In this document: positions 43,333-51,899 of the stretch, one piece after another | How positions within the stretch are numbered: position 1 is the stretch's first letter | How the letters are laid out: each line of letters opens with the position of its first letter | Assembly: GCA_043747875.1 (NCBI GenBank) | Contig: JAYTOI010000025.1 | Location: forward strand, 1 to 64,000 | Reading direction: 5' to 3' | DNA from: CADEED01 sp043747875 | GTDB lineage: Bacteria > Pseudomonadota > Gammaproteobacteria > Steroidobacterales > Steroidobacteraceae | Length of the DNA: 64,000 bases | Program-made: the position numbers and the translations under genes | The notes under the pieces: generated by a model | Seen by the model: the letters and a program-made list of their open reading frames with translations, nothing else | Database searches by the model: none | Told to the model about the DNA's origin: nothing

Positions 43333-43905
43333 ATGCATCGCATCGTTTCCGCCCCCCATTCCAAGCCGCTCCTACGCGGCACCAATGCCATAGGGCTCTC
43401 CCGCCGCTGGTACTACACGCCGCGCACGCGGCGCGCTTATAGCGTGCGGCAGGTGTCGCCCGGGGACCGCCGGCTGCTGGCCGAGTTCGCAGTGACGCTG
43501 ACCCAGGGTGCGGGCGACATCGAGCGCGCCGATCTGCACGACCTGACCAACATGCTGTTCGAGCGGGTTCTCGGCGCCGATTCGGAATCGGCGGTCGGCT
43601 TCGTGGCGCTGGAGAGCACCGCCGCCGGCGATCGAGTGATCGGCGTCTGCGCCTGCACGCCGTCGGCCCGGGACAGCGCGGAGCTGGTGATCGCCGTCGC
43701 CCCAACCTACCGCGAAGAACTGGTGGGACGCACCTTGCTGTCGACGCTGCTGCGACACGCGCGCCGCGCCGGCCTCGGCCGGCTCGAGGGCGAGATCCAC
43801 TGGTCGAACCGCGCGCCGCTGATGTTGGCGCAGTCGATGGGGTTCAGCGTGCGGCCCGTGGCGGCCGACCACACGCGCCGGCAGCTCGTGCTTCAGCTCA
43901 AGTGA
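43333..43905 (+). CDS. GNAT-family N-acetyltransferase
   Basis: This 190-residue protein starts at ATG 43333 (start uncertain; a TTG lies 9 bases earlier). The C-terminal half has the acetyl-CoA-binding pattern of Pat-like GNATs: ELVIAVAPTYREELVGRTLL, then STLLRHARRAGLGRLEGEIH and SNRAPLMLAQSMGFSVRP. The substrate is unknown. It lies 36 bases before the exopolysaccharide locus and may or may not belong to it. Confidence 0.75.
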   Translation: MHRIVSAPHSKPLLRGTNAIGLSRRWYYTPRTRRAYSVRQVSPGDRRLLAEFAVTLTQGAGDIERADLHDLTNMLFERVLGADSESAVGFVALESTAAGDRVIGVCACTPSARDSAELVIAVAPTYREELVGRTLLSTLLRHARRAGLGRLEGEIHWSNRAPLMLAQSMGFSVRPVAADHTRRQLVLQLK

Positions 43906-43941
43906 TCGACTAACTACTACACCGCACCACTGGGAGGATCG

Positions 43942-45294
43942 ATGCCCGAACCCGTTCGCGCAACCGCACTGCAACGCGACGCATCAGCGCCCGCGTCGCG
44001 CCCGGACGCGTACTCGGCGCCGCCCGGCGGCGTGGAGCTGCAGTCGGCGCACCTGCGCGACCGCGCGGCGCGGCGCGCGTCCAAGGGCCGGCGCGTGCTC
44101 ATCATCGTCGAGAATCTGCCGCTGCCATTCGACCGGCGCGTGTGGCAGGAGGCGCGCACCTTGACGGCCGCCGGATACGTGGTGTCGATCATCTGTCCGA
44201 AGGCGCCCGGCTACGAGGAGAGCTTCGAACGCCTCGAGGGCATCGACATTCACCGGCACTGGCTGCCCGCTGAGGCCGATGGCGCACTGGGATATGCGCT
44301 GGAATACAGCGCCGCATTGCTGATGGAGCTGACATTGGCGTTGAAGATCGCTTTCGGGCGCGGGTTCGACGTGATCCACGCCTGCAATCCGCCGGATACC
44401 ATTTTCATCATCGCGCGGTTCTTCAAGCTCTTCGGCAAGAAGTTTCTGTTCGATCACCACGACATCAACCCGGAGCTCTACGAAGCGAAATTCGGCAAGC
44501 GCGGCCTCGGACACAAGTTGCTCTCCGCGCTCGAGCGGCTGACATTCAACGCCGCCGACGTCGTCATCTCGACCAACGAGTCCTATCGCAGCATCGCGAT
44601 CGGGCGCGGCGGCAAGGACCCGCGCGACGTGTTTGTGGTGCGCTCCGGCCCGGATCTCACGCGCATGCGCATCGTGGCGCCCAATCCCGCGCTCAAGCGG
44701 GGACGCAAGTATCTCGTTGGCTATGTCGGCGTGATGGGCAAGCAGGAAGGCATCGACCTGCTGCTGCAGGCGGTGCAATCGATCGTGAAGCAACTCGGCC
44801 GCACCGACATCCAGTTCGGCCTGGTGGGCGGCGGCACCGAGCTGCCGGCCATGCGCGAGCTCGCGAAGGAACTGGGCGTTGCCGACTACGTGACCTTCAC
44901 CGGCCGCGCCCCGGACGACGCGCTGCTCGAAATGCTCAACACCGCCGATGTGTGCGTGAACCCCGATCGCGCCAACGACATGAACGACCGCTCCACGATG
45001 AACAAGATCATGGAATACATGGCGCTCGGCAAACCGGTGGTGCAGTTCGACCTCACCGAAGGCCGCGTGTCGGCGGGCGATGCGTCTTGGTACGCGCACC
45101 CCAACGATGTCGCCGATCTCGCGCAGAAAATCGTCGCGCTATTGGCCGACGAGAACCAGCGCATCCACATGGGTGCGGTCGGCCGCGAGCGCGTCGAGCG
45201 CGTGCTCGCGTGGCAACACGAGGCGCCGCGCCTGCTGGCCGCGTACCGGCACCTGCTGCAAACAGATTCACAACCGATCGGCCAGACCCCTTGA
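43942..45294 (+). CDS. Family 4-type (GT-B) glycosyltransferase at the start of the EPS locus
   Basis: This 450-residue cytosolic enzyme has an N-terminal extension of about 50 residues. The Rossmann domain starts RVLIIVENLPLPFDRRVWQE, a GT4-type opening that includes the acceptor-side motif, and continues to FLFDHHDINPELYEAKFG. The donor domain has YLVGYVGVMGKQEGIDLLLQ, DYVTFTGRAPDDALLEML and the EX7E-like region NKIMEYMALGKPVVQFDL. It should add a sugar to the lipid-linked repeat unit. It is the first gene of the block ending with algD. Confidence 0.88.
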   Translation: MPEPVRATALQRDASAPASRPDAYSAPPGGVELQSAHLRDRAARRASKGRRVLIIVENLPLPFDRRVWQEARTLTAAGYVVSIICPKAPGYEESFERLEGIDIHRHWLPAEADGALGYALEYSAALLMELTLALKIAFGRGFDVIHACNPPDTIFIIARFFKLFGKKFLFDHHDINPELYEAKFGKRGLGHKLLSALERLTFNAADVVISTNESYRSIAIGRGGKDPRDVFVVRSGPDLTRMRIVAPNPALKRGRKYLVGYVGVMGKQEGIDLLLQAVQSIVKQLGRTDIQFGLVGGGTELPAMRELAKELGVADYVTFTGRAPDDALLEMLNTADVCVNPDRANDMNDRSTMNKIMEYMALGKPVVQFDLTEGRVSAGDASWYAHPNDVADLAQKIVALLADENQRIHMGAVGRERVERVLAWQHEAPRLLAAYRHLLQTDSQPIGQTP

Positions 45295-45302
45295 ATCGGC
45301 CG

Positions 45303-45347
45303 CATTCCATGAAGAGCCATTCCATGAAGAGGATTCATCCATGAAGA
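45303..45347 (+). repeat. Short tandem repeats carrying a leader mini-ORF before the export gene
   Basis: CATTCCATGAAGAG occurs twice exactly (45303-45316 and 45318-45331), and TCCATGAAGA recurs at 45338-45347 over the real start. The ATG at 45309 opens an 11-codon frame (MKSHSMKRIHP) whose TGA overlaps the export gene start (ATGA at 45341). This looks like a duplicated initiation region that may couple or tune translation. Confidence 0.55.
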
Positions 45348-45895
45348 AGTTCGTAATGGCCTGCTGCACCATCCTGGCGCTGGCCTGGGCCACGGGTGCG
45401 ATGGCGCAGGACCCTAACTACACCGTGAAGCCGGGCGACTTGCTGGCGATCAGCGTGTGGAAGGAGCCCGATTTGCAGAAGGAGACGCTGGTGCGTCCCG
45501 ACGGCGCGTTCTCGTTCCCGCTGGTCGGCGAAGTCGACGCGAAGGGCAAGACCGTCGCGGATCTCAACAAGACGCTGGCGCAACGACTGGCGAAGTACAT
45601 CTCCGACCCGGTGGTGACGGTCGCGATCCAGGAGATCAAGGGCAACAAGGTGTACGTCCTCGGGCAGGTGAACAAGCCTGGCGAGTTCATCATGAACCCC
45701 AGCGTCGATGTGATGCAGGTCCTGTCGATGGCGGGCGGCACCACGCCGTTCGCATCCCTCGGAGACATCGTGGTGCTGCGACGCACGCCCGGCGGCAAGC
45801 AATCGCTGCCGTTCCGCTACAACGACGTGGTCAAGGGCCGAAGGATGGACCAGAACATCGACCTGCAGGCCGGCGACGTGGTCGTCGTGCCGTAA
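45341..45895 (+). CDS. Wza-like polysaccharide export protein
   Basis: This 184-residue protein has a signal peptide ending TGAMAQ, a polysaccharide export domain (YTVKPGDLLAISVWKEPDLQ, DGAFSFPLVGEVDAKGKTVA) and one SLBB domain (VYVLGQVNKPGEFIMNPSVD). It has no lipobox Cys and is far shorter than E. coli Wza, so it resembles the short exporters that work with a separate outer-membrane barrel. The next gene could be that barrel. GAAGAGGA precedes ATG 45341. Confidence 0.9.
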   Translation: MKKFVMACCTILALAWATGAMAQDPNYTVKPGDLLAISVWKEPDLQKETLVRPDGAFSFPLVGEVDAKGKTVADLNKTLAQRLAKYISDPVVTVAIQEIKGNKVYVLGQVNKPGEFIMNPSVDVMQVLSMAGGTTPFASLGDIVVLRRTPGGKQSLPFRYNDVVKGRRMDQNIDLQAGDVVVVP

Positions 45896-45919
45896 CCGGC
45901 CGGAAACAGGAACGGTCCC

Positions 45920-47128
45920 ATGCGTACCATCAAGCATCTAACTATCATCGTCACCGCGGCACTCGGCGCGTTCGTCGTCGCGCTGCCGTCCCGGGCCGCG
46001 GACTGGGAGCTCAATCCGAAGCTCGAGGGCGGCTACCTGATCGACGACAATTACCGTCTGTCACAGCCCGGCACCGAGGTCGACGTGGCGGGTCCGATGG
46101 TGGACGCGGAGCTCGAGCTGCGGGCGCTCATGCCCACCAGCGAGTTCAGTTTCACGCCGCGCGTGCGCGGCACGTACTTCCCCGGCGAGTCGGATATCGA
46201 CGCGATCGACTACTACGCCACGCTCGACTGGAATCACACCGGCGAGCGCGTGCGCAGCTCGGTGCGCGGCGAGTTCTCGCAACAGGACGTCATCAGCAGC
46301 GAGCTGCCGGACGCCGAAGTCGACTCGGGTCTCGGCGAGACGCCCATCGGCGATGCGGGCCGCGTGCTCGTGGATAACCGGCGTCTGCGCGCGTTCGTGC
46401 GTCCGGCGTTCGATTTCGACATCTCCGAACGCCGGCAGATGCGCATCGAGGCGAGCTTCGCCGACGTGAGTTTCGACGAGGAAATCTCGGAAGCGCAGGT
46501 GGGCTACCGCAGCGCCGAGCTGGCGGCCGGTCTCACGACACTGCTCAGCGAGCTCACGTCGCTGACTGCGCGCGTCAAGGCCGCGCAGTACGACATCGAC
46601 ACGCGGGACACGACCAATTCCTATGGCGCGGAAGTGCAGTGGGATACGCGCAAGGCGAGCGGCACGCGTTCGTTCCTGCGCGCCGGCGCGCAGAACGTCG
46701 AACTCGCCGCCGGTGGCTCCGACATTGCCTGGCTCGCGGGCGCGGGCGTGAGCTTCATCCGCGGCCGCAACGAGATCTTCACGGATCTGTCGCGCAGCGT
46801 TGGCCCGTCTTCGGCCGGTTCCGTCATCTCGCGCGACCAGTTGCGCCTGCGCTGGACCTACGCGATGACACCGCGCCTGAACCTGCTCGCCGGACTGCGC
46901 GGCCTGCACGACGATGCGGTCGATTCAGACGCGCTCTTCGCCGAACGCAACTACGCCACCGGCGACGTCGGCGTGCAGTGGCGCTGGCAGGAAGAGCTCT
47001 CGCTGCGCTTTGCCTACAACTACACATGGCAGGAATTCCGTGGCGCCGTCGATGACGCCACGTCGAGCGGTGCCATGGTTTCCGTCATCTATCAACCCAC
47101 ACAGCGTCGACCCTCGAGGAACAATTGA
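45920..47128 (+). CDS. Outer-membrane beta-barrel protein of the EPS locus
   Basis: This 402-residue protein has a signal peptide ending LPSRAA and alternating polar/hydrophobic strands throughout (WELNPKLEGGYLIDDNYRLS, FSFTPRVRGTYFPG, RLNLLAGLRGLHDDAVDSDA), ending in VSVIYQPTQRRPSRNN. The size and position resemble EpsL-like or PEP-CTERM/EPS-associated barrels encoded next to export genes. It may form the outer-membrane pore for the short Wza-like protein. It lies 24 bases after that gene. Confidence 0.75.
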   Translation: MRTIKHLTIIVTAALGAFVVALPSRAADWELNPKLEGGYLIDDNYRLSQPGTEVDVAGPMVDAELELRALMPTSEFSFTPRVRGTYFPGESDIDAIDYYATLDWNHTGERVRSSVRGEFSQQDVISSELPDAEVDSGLGETPIGDAGRVLVDNRRLRAFVRPAFDFDISERRQMRIEASFADVSFDEEISEAQVGYRSAELAAGLTTLLSELTSLTARVKAAQYDIDTRDTTNSYGAEVQWDTRKASGTRSFLRAGAQNVELAAGGSDIAWLAGAGVSFIRGRNEIFTDLSRSVGPSSAGSVISRDQLRLRWTYAMTPRLNLLAGLRGLHDDAVDSDALFAERNYATGDVGVQWRWQEELSLRFAYNYTWQEFRGAVDDATSSGAMVSVIYQPTQRRPSRNN

Positions 47129-47130
47129 AC

Positions 47131-48780
47131 ATGGATTCGCAGAACACTCCGGAATTTTCGGATTACGTCCACGCCATTGCACGCCGCCGCGGATTGTTGT
47201 TCGGTCTGGCGATCCCGATCGCGGTGCTGGCGATCCTGCTGGCCGCCATGCTGCCCGACGTGTTCACCTCTTCGGCGCTGGTTGAAATCGACGAGCCCTC
47301 CAATTCGCTGAGTACGAGTACGGCGGCTGCCGAGTCGAGCTATGCGGATCAGTATGTGCAGAACCTCAAGGGCATCGTTCTGACGGATTCGAACCTGCGC
47401 AAGGTCAACAAGGAACACGACCTGTACCCCGATCTGGCAGACGACGAGTCCGCAATGATCAAGCGGCTGCGCCGCGACATCAACGTGTCGATCGTGACGA
47501 CGCCCATTCTCGATCCGCGCACCGGTCGCGAACGCGAAGTCGTCGATGCGTTCACGTTGTCGTACGACAACCACTCGCCGGAGAAGGCGCAAAAGGGTGC
47601 GCAATGGCTGGTCGCGGCGTTCCTCGCCGAGCACCGCCGCCAGCGCCAGGGCCGCGCGTCCAACGCGGCGGAGTTCTACGCCAAGGAAGCCGAGCGCGTG
47701 CGCACGCACGTGGCCCAGCTCGAGTCGAAGCTCGCGGATTTCAAGAAGGCCAACTACGGTCAGTTACCCGAGCTCACGCAGGTCAACATGTCGATGATGG
47801 ACCGCGCGGAGAGCCAGCTTGCGATCAATGCCACTCAGATGGCGTCGTTGCGCCAGGAGCGCGTGTTCCTCGCGGCGCAGCTCGAGCAGGCGCGCGCAAC
47901 CGGACCGGACGCGAGCAGCGTCCGGCAGCTCGAGGATCAATACAGCCGCATGCGCTCGAGCTACGACGAAGGCCATCCGGACATGGTCGCGCTGCGCCGG
48001 CAGATCGACAGCCTCAAATACGGCAGCAGCGCGGGCGCCGGCACATCGCTGCGTTCGCAGCTCAACGCCAAGCGCGCGACGCTCACGGAGGCTCGGGAGC
48101 GCTACGGCGTCGAACACCCGGACATCAAGCGCCTGCAGCGCGACATCGCGACGCTCGAGTCGCGGTTGAAGGGCGGCGAGCGCGGTGACGTCGAGATGGC
48201 GGACGGGACGCCGGTAGGGATGCAGCTGCGCACCCAGCTTTCCGCCATCGACAGCCAGCTCGCCAGTCTCGGTGCGCAAAACGCCGAGCTGCGCGCCAAG
48301 GTCGGCGGCCTCGAGCGCAACGTGACGGCCGCGCCGCAGGTGGAGCGTGAATACGCCAACCTCACGCGCGATCTGACGATCGGCCGCGAGAAGTACGAGC
48401 AGTTGCTGAACCGTCAGATGGACGCGGAGGTCAGCGAATCCGCGATTGTCGGTGGCCGCGCGGATGAATTCCGTCTCATCCAGTCGCCGATGCTGCCGGG
48501 CGGTCCTTCGAAGCCGCAACGTCTCGCGATCCTGCTGATCGGTCTCGTGGCCTCGATCGTGCTCGCCTTGACGGTGACGGTCGCCGCCGAGGCGCTCGAT
48601 CCCAAGGTGCGCGGTGCGCGCGACGTGCGCGAGCTGTTGTCCGTGTCGCCGCTGGTCGCCATCCCGACCATCCGCAATTCGCGCTCGCGCCGCCGTAATA
48701 CCTGGCGCTTCGCGACCGTCACCGCCAGCGCGGTGATAGGCGTGTGGGTGGCATTCACCTTCGTGACGAACTACCTCTGA
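47131..48780 (+). CDS. Wzc/GumC-like polysaccharide co-polymerase (chain-length protein)
   Basis: This 549-residue protein starts at ATG 47131, with GAGGA 10 bases upstream (a TTG at 47125 also overlaps the previous stop). An N-terminal helix (GLLFGLAIPIAVLAILLAAM), a long periplasmic coiled-coil region (about 180-420) and a C-terminal helix pair near ILLIGLVASIVLALTVTVAA make a Wzz-type protein. It lacks the cytosolic kinase of E. coli Wzc; that part is the next gene. It sets chain length and bridges to the exporter. Confidence 0.9.
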   Translation: MDSQNTPEFSDYVHAIARRRGLLFGLAIPIAVLAILLAAMLPDVFTSSALVEIDEPSNSLSTSTAAAESSYADQYVQNLKGIVLTDSNLRKVNKEHDLYPDLADDESAMIKRLRRDINVSIVTTPILDPRTGREREVVDAFTLSYDNHSPEKAQKGAQWLVAAFLAEHRRQRQGRASNAAEFYAKEAERVRTHVAQLESKLADFKKANYGQLPELTQVNMSMMDRAESQLAINATQMASLRQERVFLAAQLEQARATGPDASSVRQLEDQYSRMRSSYDEGHPDMVALRRQIDSLKYGSSAGAGTSLRSQLNAKRATLTEARERYGVEHPDIKRLQRDIATLESRLKGGERGDVEMADGTPVGMQLRTQLSAIDSQLASLGAQNAELRAKVGGLERNVTAAPQVEREYANLTRDLTIGREKYEQLLNRQMDAEVSESAIVGGRADEFRLIQSPMLPGGPSKPQRLAILLIGLVASIVLALTVTVAAEALDPKVRGARDVRELLSVSPLVAIPTIRNSRSRRRNTWRFATVTASAVIGVWVAFTFVTNYL

Positions 48781-48794
48781 GCAGTGAGCAAACA

Positions 48795-49655
48795 ATGAGC
48801 AGCACAATGGAAGACGCAATCCGCCGGAATTTTGCCGATCGAGCCGGCACCGACCGGCTCCCCGAGCGCGGCGCGGAGCGGCCCAACGCCATCGAGTCCC
48901 CGACGCAGCGTCAGCAGCAGCGCGCGCGGCGCGTCGTGGCGCAGCCCGCCGAGTTGCAGCAGGCGCGCCGCTTTCAGAACGCCAATGTCGACACGCGCGC
49001 CATGGAGCGCATGTGCGTATTGCCGGCGGTATCCGATACCGCCGCGCTGCGTGCGTTCAAGATCCTGCGCACGCGCGTGTTGCGCCGCCTGGACATGCAC
49101 AAGTGGAACTCGATCGCCGTGTCGGGCATGTCGGTGGGCGAGGGCAAGACCCTGACCGCCATCAATCTCGCGCTGGCGCTGTCGCAGGACGTCAACACCT
49201 TCGTGTTCCTGGTCGACCTCGACCTGCAGCGTCCGCAGGTGGCCAACTACCTGGGCATGAGCTTCGAGAAAGGTCTGTCCGACTACCTGCTGGGCAAGGC
49301 CGAGCTCGACGAGATCGTCTACAAGCTGCAGTCGGAGCGGCTCGGTGTCATCCCGAACGCGCGCGCGTTCCAGCATTCCTCGGAATTCCTCAACAGCCCG
49401 CGCATGGGAGAGTTCACCGCGGCGCTCGAGCGCGAGATGCCGCGTCGCATCGTCATCTTCGACATGCCGCCGCTGCTGGCGTCGGATGACGTGCTGGCGT
49501 TCGCGCCGCAGTTCGATTCGTTGCTGCTGGTGGTCTCCGAGGGCAAGAGCGGGCGCTCGATGCTGCGCGGTGCCAAGGAAATCCTCGCCGAGATGAACCT
49601 GCTCGGCGTCGTGCTGAACCGCTCGAAGGAACGCAACGAAAGTGCCTACTATTAA
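48795..49655 (+). CDS. BY-kinase (CpsD/CapB-like tyrosine autokinase)
   Basis: This 286-residue cytosolic P-loop kinase starts at ATG 48795. The first 90 residues are Gln/Arg-rich and disordered-looking. Walker A is VSGMSVGEGKTLTAINLALA, Walker A' is VFLVDLDLQRPQVANYLG and Walker B is RRIVIFDMPPLLASDD. The C-terminus ends ESAYY, with only two Tyr in place of a longer Tyr cluster. It should phosphorylate itself and control the chain-length protein encoded just upstream. Its end overlaps the start of algD. Confidence 0.88.
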   Translation: MSSTMEDAIRRNFADRAGTDRLPERGAERPNAIESPTQRQQQRARRVVAQPAELQQARRFQNANVDTRAMERMCVLPAVSDTAALRAFKILRTRVLRRLDMHKWNSIAVSGMSVGEGKTLTAINLALALSQDVNTFVFLVDLDLQRPQVANYLGMSFEKGLSDYLLGKAELDEIVYKLQSERLGVIPNARAFQHSSEFLNSPRMGEFTAALEREMPRRIVIFDMPPLLASDDVLAFAPQFDSLLLVVSEGKSGRSMLRGAKEILAEMNLLGVVLNRSKERNESAYY

Positions 49656-51123
49656 CAATTCCCTGGGAAATTCTCCGCGGGGTTCGACGGGAGAAGCCGC
49701 AGCTCCGCAGCTCGAGGCGCGCCGGGAGATCATCACCGTCAGCACCCTCGGCGAATCCGCGCTCGATGAATCGGCGAGGAAGGAGCGCCGTGCATCCGTC
49801 AAACCGAAGCGCATCAGCATATTCGGCCTCGGCTACGTCGGCGCGGTGTCGCTGGCCTGCCTGGCGCGCGACGGCCACCAGGTGTGCGGCGTCGACATCG
49901 ACGAGTCCAAGCTCGACCTGATTCGCGCGCGCAAGTCGCCCATCCTCGAAGAGGGCATCCAGGAGCTCATGCGCGACGTGGTCGACTCGGGCCGCGTCTC
50001 CGTCACGTCGGATGCCGCGCAGGCCATCCGCGATACTGAATTGTCGTTCGTGTGCGTCGGCACGCCGTCGGCCGCGAACGGCAGCCAGGATTTGTCCGCG
50101 ATCTTTCGTCTTGCCGAGCAGATCGGCGCGGCGCTGAAACACAAGCGCGAGTTCCACACGCTGGTGATCCGGTCGACGGTACAGCCGGGGACGACGGAGG
50201 ATGCCCTTCGGCCAATCCTCGAGAGATCGAGTGGCAAGGTGGCGGGTGTCGATTTCGGATTGTGCTTCCAACCCGAATTCCTGCGCGAAGGCTCTTCGAT
50301 CCGCGACTACGATCATCCGCCGTACACCATCGTGGGCGGCAATTGTGAGCGCGGAGTGCAGGCGGTGCGGGAGCTGTTCGAGCACCTGCCGGGCAAGTTC
50401 CTGGTGACGAACATTCGCGTGGCCGAGGCGCTCAAAATGGCCTGCAACGCGTTCCATGCGCTCAAGATCACGTTCGCGAACGAGATCGGCCGCGTGTCGC
50501 AGGCGCTGGGCATCGATTCACACGAGGTCATGCGGCTGGTGTGCGCCGATACGCGGCTCAATATCTCGCCGGCGTACCTGAAGCCGGGGTTTGCATTCGG
50601 CGGTTCGTGTCTGCCGAAGGATCTGCGCGCGCTGCAGTACATCGCCAAGACCAGCGATCTCGAGTTGCCGATGCTGAACAGCTTGCTGACCAGCAACCGC
50701 GCACACATCGATCATGCGGTGGAAAAGATTTTGCAGCTCGGCCGCCCGAAGGTGGGCATGCTGGGGCTGGCGTTCAAGACCGGCACCGACGACTTGCGCG
50801 AGAGCCCGCTGGTGATGGTGGCGAAGCGGCTGATCGGCGAGGGTTGCGAGCTGCGCATCTTCGATCCGGAAGTGCACCTGTCGCGACTCATCGGCGCGAA
50901 CCGCAGCTACATCGACGCGCATTTGCCGCATGTCGGATCGCTGCTGTGCGAACGCATCGAGGAAATGATCGAGCCTTCCGAGGTGATTCTCGTCGGGTTG
51001 CAGCAGTCGGCGCTCGATGCGGCGCTGCAATCGCACGTGCGGGCGGATCACTACCTCATCGATCTCGTGAATTTGCCGAACCGCGATCTCCTGCGTTGCC
51101 GGTACGAGGGCATTTGCTGGTAA
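49642..51123 (+). CDS. algD: GDP-mannose 6-dehydrogenase (AlgD-like)
   Basis: This 493-residue enzyme should oxidise GDP-mannose to GDP-mannuronate with NAD+. The core resembles Pseudomonas AlgD closely: SIFGLGYVGAVSLACLARDG, CVGTPSAANGSQDLS, DFGLCFQPEFLREGSSIRDY, the catalytic Cys in PGFAFGGSCLPKDLRALQY, and the matching end YEGICW. About 55 extra residues precede the Rossmann fold. GTG 49642 lies inside the end of the BY-kinase gene. UDP-glucose dehydrogenase is less likely given the AlgD-specific segments. Confidence 0.85.
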   Translation: MPTINNSLGNSPRGSTGEAAAPQLEARREIITVSTLGESALDESARKERRASVKPKRISIFGLGYVGAVSLACLARDGHQVCGVDIDESKLDLIRARKSPILEEGIQELMRDVVDSGRVSVTSDAAQAIRDTELSFVCVGTPSAANGSQDLSAIFRLAEQIGAALKHKREFHTLVIRSTVQPGTTEDALRPILERSSGKVAGVDFGLCFQPEFLREGSSIRDYDHPPYTIVGGNCERGVQAVRELFEHLPGKFLVTNIRVAEALKMACNAFHALKITFANEIGRVSQALGIDSHEVMRLVCADTRLNISPAYLKPGFAFGGSCLPKDLRALQYIAKTSDLELPMLNSLLTSNRAHIDHAVEKILQLGRPKVGMLGLAFKTGTDDLRESPLVMVAKRLIGEGCELRIFDPEVHLSRLIGANRSYIDAHLPHVGSLLCERIEEMIEPSEVILVGLQQSALDAALQSHVRADHYLIDLVNLPNRDLLRCRYEGICW

Positions 51124-51142
51124 ACGGGGGGATGCCCGTTTT
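51122..51142 (+). terminator. Intrinsic terminator-like hairpin after algD
   Basis: AAACGGG and CCCGTTT pair over 7 bp around GGGATG, with TTTT at the right edge. It starts inside the algD stop codon. It could end the first block of the EPS locus (glycosyltransferase to algD). Confidence 0.6.
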
Positions 51143-51211
51143 GCTGCGCCCGCTATCTTCCGCCTTCCATGTTAGCTAGTGTTGCACCCGTACAAGGGAG
51201 GCAATGCGCAT

Positions 51212-51697
51212 ATGAAAGGTCTGCTGGTTGTCATCGTCCTCGGCGTCATCGGCTGGTTTGCCTATCAAAAATACGCGGGTGGTGGCGGGTCGCCGGTCAT
51301 CGAGGATCCGGTCTTCGGCGAAATCCGCGTCACCCAGCAGATACAAAGCCGCGAGATCGAGATGGCGTTGTTCGTCCGTGCCTCGAGCGACAACGACTGC
51401 CACACGCGCGCGCAGGAATCGTGGAAGGGCGCGCTCTCGGCCTGTCCGACTTGCGTGTTCCAACCGGTCAAGTGCCAGAAGGAGCTGCCGGCGCGTTACG
51501 CGCGGCTGTTCGATGATGTCCCGATTCCGTCTACCTACCTCAGCGCCACCGCGGCGAAGAAAACCGAGCGTGATGGCCGCCTCGTGATCTACGGCCTCAC
51601 CGATGCCGAAGGTGTGCAGCTCTGTGAGCTCGTGCGCTCCCAGATCGGCGAGCGCTATGCCGGCACCACGCACTGCGTGAAGGCATCCGGCGGGTAG
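51212..51697 (+). CDS. Membrane-anchored Cys-containing protein of unknown function
   Basis: This 161-residue protein starts at ATG 51212 behind GGGAGG. An N-terminal helix (KGLLVVIVLGVIGWFAYQKY) anchors a periplasmic part with six cysteines: SDNDCHTRAQ, SACPTCVFQPVKCQKELP, VQLCELV and TTHCVKASG. These could form three disulfides. I recognise no family. It lies between algD and the Ig-like lipoprotein, with its own ribosome-binding site, and may be a local accessory of the polymer locus. Confidence 0.65.
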   Translation: MKGLLVVIVLGVIGWFAYQKYAGGGGSPVIEDPVFGEIRVTQQIQSREIEMALFVRASSDNDCHTRAQESWKGALSACPTCVFQPVKCQKELPARYARLFDDVPIPSTYLSATAAKKTERDGRLVIYGLTDAEGVQLCELVRSQIGERYAGTTHCVKASGG

Positions 51698-51899
51698 GCA
51701 TATATATAGAGTGACCTGCGCCGCATCACGCTTTGCGCGGTCGGGTTTTCCCCCACAATCCGGTAACTCGTTGATACATATCCTTGTCGCCACGGTGCGA
51801 CGTGGACCCCCTCCTGCACTTTTTAGTTAATGCGTTGAAACACTTGCACGCGGAATCCTAAATGCACCACCCAGCGCAGGTGGCAGAGGATTCCGACAA

